A stretch of 13,240 nucleotides of DNA from the NCBI GenBank assembly GCA_029287815.1, contig JARFQK010000404.1, positions 1 to 13,240 on the forward strand. The letters run 5' to 3'. Shown piece after piece: positions 13,025 to 13,240 of the stretch. The translations under genes were made by a program, and so were the position numbers. Source of the DNA: Gammaproteobacteria bacterium. Lineage in GTDB: Bacteria; Pseudomonadota; Gammaproteobacteria; SZUA-229. The notes below the pieces were generated by a model. It did not search any database. It saw only the letters and a list, made by a program, of their open reading frames with translations, and had not been told where the DNA came from. Within the stretch, counting starts at the first letter, position 1. Each line of letters starts with the position of its first letter.

Positions 13025-13240
13025 TCAATCCAGCTGCTTGATAACTTCGAGGAGTTCGTCTTTCTTGGTTTGCAGTCGCGCTTTTGAACTGCTGCTCAAG
13101 TCCTTGCGCCTGAGTGCGCTTTCATATTGCTTCAGCGCGAGCTCGTAGTATCCCTGCATCTCGTATTGATTCCCGGTTGCTTCGAGCGCCGCACCCGTCT
13201 GGCCATTCAGATGATAGGCCTGGGCCAGCAATTGGTAGAT
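13025..13240 (-). CDS. TPR-containing C-terminus of a probable BepA-like M48 metalloprotease, partial
   Basis: The frame is open to the window edge, so only the last ~71 residues are seen. They contain TPR-like helices (L-L-A-Q-A-Y-H-L-N-G-Q, G-Y-Y-E-L-A-L-K-Q-Y-E-S-A-L). The end, S-S-S-K-A-R-L-Q-T-K-K-D-E-L-L-E-V, resembles the end of the periplasmic chaperone-protease BepA (YfgC) and related M48 peptidases with a C-terminal TPR domain. The zinc-binding HEXXH part lies outside the window, so the identification is tentative; another TPR protein is possible. It is on the same strand as the sox operon and upstream of it, but a 219-nt AT-rich gap with dyads separates them. Confidence 0.6.
   Translation of the reverse strand: MYQLLAQAYHLNGQTGAALEATGNQYEMQGYYELALKQYESALRRKDLSSSSKARLQTKKDELLEVIKQLD

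Overview
The window looks like a chromosomal segment from a sulfur-oxidising gammaproteobacterium. The evidence is the gene order yebC-ruvCAB-ybgC-tolQRAB-pal-cpoB-queE-queC-tRNA-Lys, which is characteristic of Gammaproteobacteria such as Pseudomonas, followed by a soxXYZA thiosulfate-oxidation cluster. Base composition is moderately GC-rich, except for a visibly AT-richer ybgC and sox promoter region. No genus can be named from this sequence alone.

Layout, left to right. Positions 1-317 hold the 3' end of an alpha/beta-hydrolase (lipase/esterase-like) gene. Positions 433-3443 hold yebC and the ruvC-ruvA-ruvB Holliday-junction resolution genes. Positions 3477-8744 hold a complete, tightly packed Tol-Pal envelope operon: ybgC, tolQ, tolR, tolA, tolB, pal, cpoB. 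After a 188-nt gap containing a hairpin-forming sequence come queE and queC (two steps to preQ0, the queuosine precursor) and a tRNA-Lys(UUU) with its own good promoter. A 291-nt non-coding stretch (10413-10703) follows. It contains a REPIN-like pair of inverted REP sequences nested inside a second, diverged inverted repeat, and then a strong hairpin-T terminator.

The right end is on the minus strand. soxX-soxY-soxZ-soxA (12805 down to 10704) encodes the SoxXA c-type cytochrome pair and the SoxYZ sulfur carrier, all with export signals or a partner that is exported. The operon starts from an AT-rich intergenic region with two perfect inverted repeats and a plausible sigma-70 promoter. It ends at the terminator at 10652-10680. 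soxB and soxCD are not in the window. The last 216 bases are the 3' end of a TPR-containing protein, probably the C-terminus of a BepA-like M48 metalloprotease.

Functionally, most of the window is conserved housekeeping: recombination, outer-membrane constriction and integrity, and tRNA modification. I found no clear undescribed protein system. The best leads are non-coding: the nested repeat structure between tRNA-Lys and sox, the two dyads upstream of soxX, the structured gap before queE, and the tRNA-Lys/sox junction as a possible integration boundary.
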